From Nitrospinota bacterium (lineage in GTDB: Bacteria > Nitrospinota_A > UBA7883), in contig JAOUPQ010000004.1 of NCBI GenBank assembly GCA_029879765.1, positions 1 to 35,069 on the forward strand: DNA of 35,069 nucleotides. Reading direction: 5' to 3'. The notes below the pieces were generated by a model. That model was not told the origin of the DNA. It saw nothing but the letters and a program-made list of their open reading frames with translations, and ran no database searches. Positions 33,032 through 35,069 of this stretch are shown here, one piece after another. A program made the translations under genes and the position numbers. How positions within the stretch are numbered: the first letter of the stretch is position 1; each line of letters opens with the position of its first letter.

Positions 33032-33390
33032 AACCCAATCGAACTGAATTGTTTTTCTTATTTATAACAATTGTCTTTTAGTCGGCAAATAGCAAATTGG
33101 AGAATAAAAAAAATGAAAAAAATTAAAAACGTATATACAACATATGCATAGCCGGGAGGTTGTCACCCATGGATAGCAAACTTGTGAAAAAGCATATCTA
33201 TACAGATAGATATGGGTGTCTGGGATTAAAATTTGCATAGAATGTGGGGAAGGGGATGGAGAAAGGTTAATTAAGAATGTATATGCAAGTTTACGGTCTG
33301 GCTGCCTGCGCTTTCAGATTATGTGTTATTTTTCCTTTGGAATCTGATTTTGCGCTGTATGGGGTAAAATAAACCAGAGAGGATTACTCC
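33032..33390. promoter_or_regulatory. Divergent AT-rich regulatory region with a 22-base palindrome
   Basis: This 359-base stretch without a gene lies between the leftward cytochrome island and the rightward lipid kinase gene. It contains the island promoter (33061-33088) and a perfect inverted repeat, CATATCTAT-ACAG-ATAGATATG (33193-33214), shaped like an operator for a dimeric regulator. The motif TATATGCA or ATATGCAT recurs at about 33142 and 33280. No clear promoter for the kinase gene was found; its ribosome site is GAGAGGA near 33377. Confidence 0.5.
33061..33088 (-). promoter_or_regulatory. Putative promoter of the cytochrome island
   Basis: On the minus strand TTGCCG (33088-33083) and TATAAA (33066-33061) are separated by 16 bases, about 30 bases before the tetraheme start. 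This is a plausible sigma-70 promoter by eye and the only good one found ahead of the first gene. Confidence 0.45.
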
Positions 33391-34308
33391 ATGGAATACA
33401 AGTTCATCATAAACAAAAACTCCGGCTCGGGATTGAGCCACCGGCAATTGAATTTCATGAGCGAAAAGTTCAGAAATGAGCTGGGACAGTTTGAGTTTAT
33501 CCTGCCGGAGAGCGGCGTTGAGGCGGAAACCGTGGCCAGGGAGTCGCTGTCCACTGGTGTGGAAAATATCGTGGCCGTGGGGGGGGATGGCACCGCCAAT
33601 TCCGTGGCCAACGGATTCTTCATAGATGGCGCCCCGGCTCACAACGGAACGGCCTTGCTGCTTTCCAACACCGGCGCCGGAAGCGACTATTACGCCTCCA
33701 TAACCCGGGGACATAAAGATGTAGACTGGATGCGGATGGTGAGCGCTCATGAGAAAAGAAGGGTGGATGTGGGGCGTATAACATTCCTTTCCGACAACGG
33801 TTACAGTACAAGGCATTTTCTCAACATGGCGTCCGTTGGCATGATCGCCGATGTGGTGATGACCAAGGAGCGTCTGGGAAAGTGGATTCCGGCGCCCCTA
33901 AGGTATACGGCTCCCACCTTGAAAAGCCTTTTCACGTGGCCATCCACCTTGCTCGAGCTGAAAACCGACAAGGAAACCATAGAGGTGGACGCTCTGACAG
34001 TCTCCATCTCCAAGGGGAAGTTCGCCGGCCGGGGAATGTGGTTTGGCCTGGATGTGGAACTGGATGACGGAATGTTCGAAGTCACCATATTCGAAAACAG
34101 CGGCCCCGTGCGGATGGCCATGAAGCTGTGGCGCATGTATTCGGACAGCTACATGGGAGTGGAGGGGATAAGGAAGATCTGGACCAGAAAGCTGCGGATC
34201 AGCGCGGCCAAGCCCATCCCTTGCGAGTTCGATGGCGAGCTTTACGGAACCACGGATATTGAAGTGGAGGTGCTGCCGAAAGAGATATTCGTGGGATTTC
34301 CCGCCTGA
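33391..34308 (+). CDS. YegS/diacylglycerol-kinase family lipid kinase
   Basis: The 305-residue soluble kinase has an N-terminal FIINKNSGSG motif and the catalytic-domain signature AVGGDGTANSVANG (about 62-75), then STGAGSDYY-like SNTGAGSDYYASI. The C-terminal beta-sandwich contains SKGKFAGRGMWFG, DDGMFEVTIF and PCEFDGEL, as in DgkB and YegS enzymes, which phosphorylate diacylglycerol or related lipids with ATP. GAGAGGA precedes ATG 33391. The gene stands alone, divergent from the cytochrome island and convergent with the receiver gene after 18 bases. The substrate cannot be read from the sequence. Confidence 0.9.
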   Translation: MEYKFIINKNSGSGLSHRQLNFMSEKFRNELGQFEFILPESGVEAETVARESLSTGVENIVAVGGDGTANSVANGFFIDGAPAHNGTALLLSNTGAGSDYYASITRGHKDVDWMRMVSAHEKRRVDVGRITFLSDNGYSTRHFLNMASVGMIADVVMTKERLGKWIPAPLRYTAPTLKSLFTWPSTLLELKTDKETIEVDALTVSISKGKFAGRGMWFGLDVELDDGMFEVTIFENSGPVRMAMKLWRMYSDSYMGVEGIRKIWTRKLRISAAKPIPCEFDGELYGTTDIEVEVLPKEIFVGFPA

Positions 34309-34326
34309 AAGGTCGGTGATGCGATC

Positions 34327-34701
34327 CTATTGAATAGCTAAAAGATTCTTTACGACTGAAACAAACTTGTTTTGCTCCATGGGCTTGACCAGGTAATCGG
34401 TGAATCCCGCCTCCAGCCCCTTTTGCCTTTCCATTGCCTGGGAACTGTATGCGATAATGGGAACTTTAAAGGCAACAGACGATTCCTTCAAATGTTTGAG
34501 GATTTCATATCCATTTATATCCGGCAGGTTGATATCCAGAATTATCAGATGCAACTCCGAATCCTGGGCAAGTTTGATACCCTCGGCCCCCGTGGTCGCT
34601 GTGACCAGGTTGACCTGGGGCAAATTCTCCAGGGCTGTTTCCACCAGCACTATGCTGTCTGGATCGTCTTCCACGTATAACACGTTATGAGTCGCATTCA
34701 T
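34327..34701 (-). CDS. Stand-alone CheY-like receiver protein
   Basis: The 124-residue single receiver domain has acidic pocket E11-D12-D13, phospho-acceptor Asp56 in LIILDINLPD, Ser86 in IIAYSS (Ser in place of the more usual Thr) and Lys106 in YLVKPM. There is no output domain, so it works through protein contact, as CheY or DivK-type proteins do. GGAG lies 8 bases before ATG 34701. No kinase is adjacent, and its partner is unknown. Confidence 0.92.
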   Translation of the reverse strand: MNATHNVLYVEDDPDSIVLVETALENLPQVNLVTATTGAEGIKLAQDSELHLIILDINLPDINGYEILKHLKESSVAFKVPIIAYSSQAMERQKGLEAGFTDYLVKPMEQNKFVSVVKNLLAIQ

Positions 34702-35069
34702 TTCAAAACTCCGACAGGGGGTGGTTCACCAAGAAAAGGAGAACAGGCGCCAATAAAATGGGTTGGAATAGAGACCGCTTTTCGGTGAATAAAGGATAAT
34801 GGCGCTTCATTTGGAACGGCTGGCCGGGCTACAGGTGATAATCATATGGTATTATATGCTTGATGTTTCAAGACGATTCGAAGCTCCAGCAAAACATTCA
34901 TAGTCCATTAATAGCCGATATTATCCAATATTACAATAGAAAATATCATTATACAATGGGTAAAGAGAGAGCATTCTCGCATATAAGGAAAAGTTGATAG
35001 CAGTGCATCGTTTAGTATTAAAGAAATGTAATGAATTGAGCCGCAATATGGAAATAAGTATATGATAAA
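34702..35069. other. AT-rich end of window without a convincing gene
   Basis: The 368 bases upstream of the receiver gene become AT-rich towards the edge. The only open frame worth noting is a 44-codon plus-strand frame (34863-34997, starting ATG TTT CAA) with no ribosome site; it may be noise or the remnant of a gene. The promoter of the receiver gene must lie here, but I could not single one out. Confidence 0.4.

Noticed and set aside
34863-34997. 44-codon plus-strand frame near the right edge
   Set aside because: No ribosome site, very short, in AT-rich DNA where such frames are expected by chance.
1-35069. CRISPR arrays, insertion sequences, integrases, tRNA-linked attachment sites
   Set aside because: No regularly spaced repeats, transposase-like proteins or tRNA cloverleaf sequences were seen on either strand.

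Overview
The window comes from a Gram-negative bacterium. Supporting genes are a lipid A deacylase homologue, an MtrB-type outer-membrane barrel, Tat-exported iron-sulfur proteins and many periplasmic multiheme cytochromes. The chemoreceptor has a shortened HAMP linker of a style common in delta-proteobacteria (Desulfobacterota and relatives), and the sortase set is of the 'proteobacterial dedicated' type. A delta-proteobacterium-like or related marine or subsurface lineage is my best guess, but the sequence alone does not fix the taxon. No tRNA, rRNA, CRISPR array, transposase or integrase was seen.

Left part (1-7642). The end of an SGNH/GDSL-type hydrolase is followed by a dedicated sortase system. 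On the minus strand lie a VIT-VWA sortase target, a class GN sortase overlapping it by ATGA, and a trypsin-like PDZ protease. Divergently, on the plus strand, are its response regulator and histidine kinase. The roughly 490-base divergent region carries a long inverted repeat in the target gene leader and direct repeats upstream of the regulator.

Middle part (7700-19400). These are mostly housekeeping or accessory genes: a fused arginine dihydrolase/ornithine cyclodeaminase, an LpxR-like lipid A deacylase, pirin, a chemoreceptor, ATP-dependent PEP carboxykinase, a cardiolipin synthase-like PLD enzyme and elongation factor P. An ArsR/CadC-type metal sensor with a Cu/Zn efflux permease follows, with a very clear self-overlapping promoter/operator.

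Right part (19488-33031, all minus strand). This is a 13.5-kb electron-transfer island encoding six multiheme cytochromes with 43 canonical CXXCH sites plus two unusual CXCH sites, two Tat-type four-cluster ferredoxins and two NrfD/PsrC-type quinone-reactive membrane proteins. In transcription order it holds: a membrane-anchored tetraheme, FeS and NrfD module; two tandem c554-like cytochromes; a second tetraheme, FeS and NrfD module; an MtrA-type decaheme and MtrB-type barrel (a trans-outer-membrane conduit); and a 19-heme c-type domain fused to a membrane cytochrome b domain, CbcL-like in architecture but much larger. Read together, it predicts an electron path between the quinone pool, a heme-packed periplasm and the cell exterior, for extracellular electron transfer or uptake. 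The mtrA leader looks like a promoter, folded leader, intrinsic terminator and Shine-Dalgarno arrangement, suggesting attenuation control.

Right edge. A YegS/diacylglycerol-kinase-like lipid kinase and a stand-alone CheY-like receiver are followed by about 370 bases of AT-rich DNA without a convincing gene.
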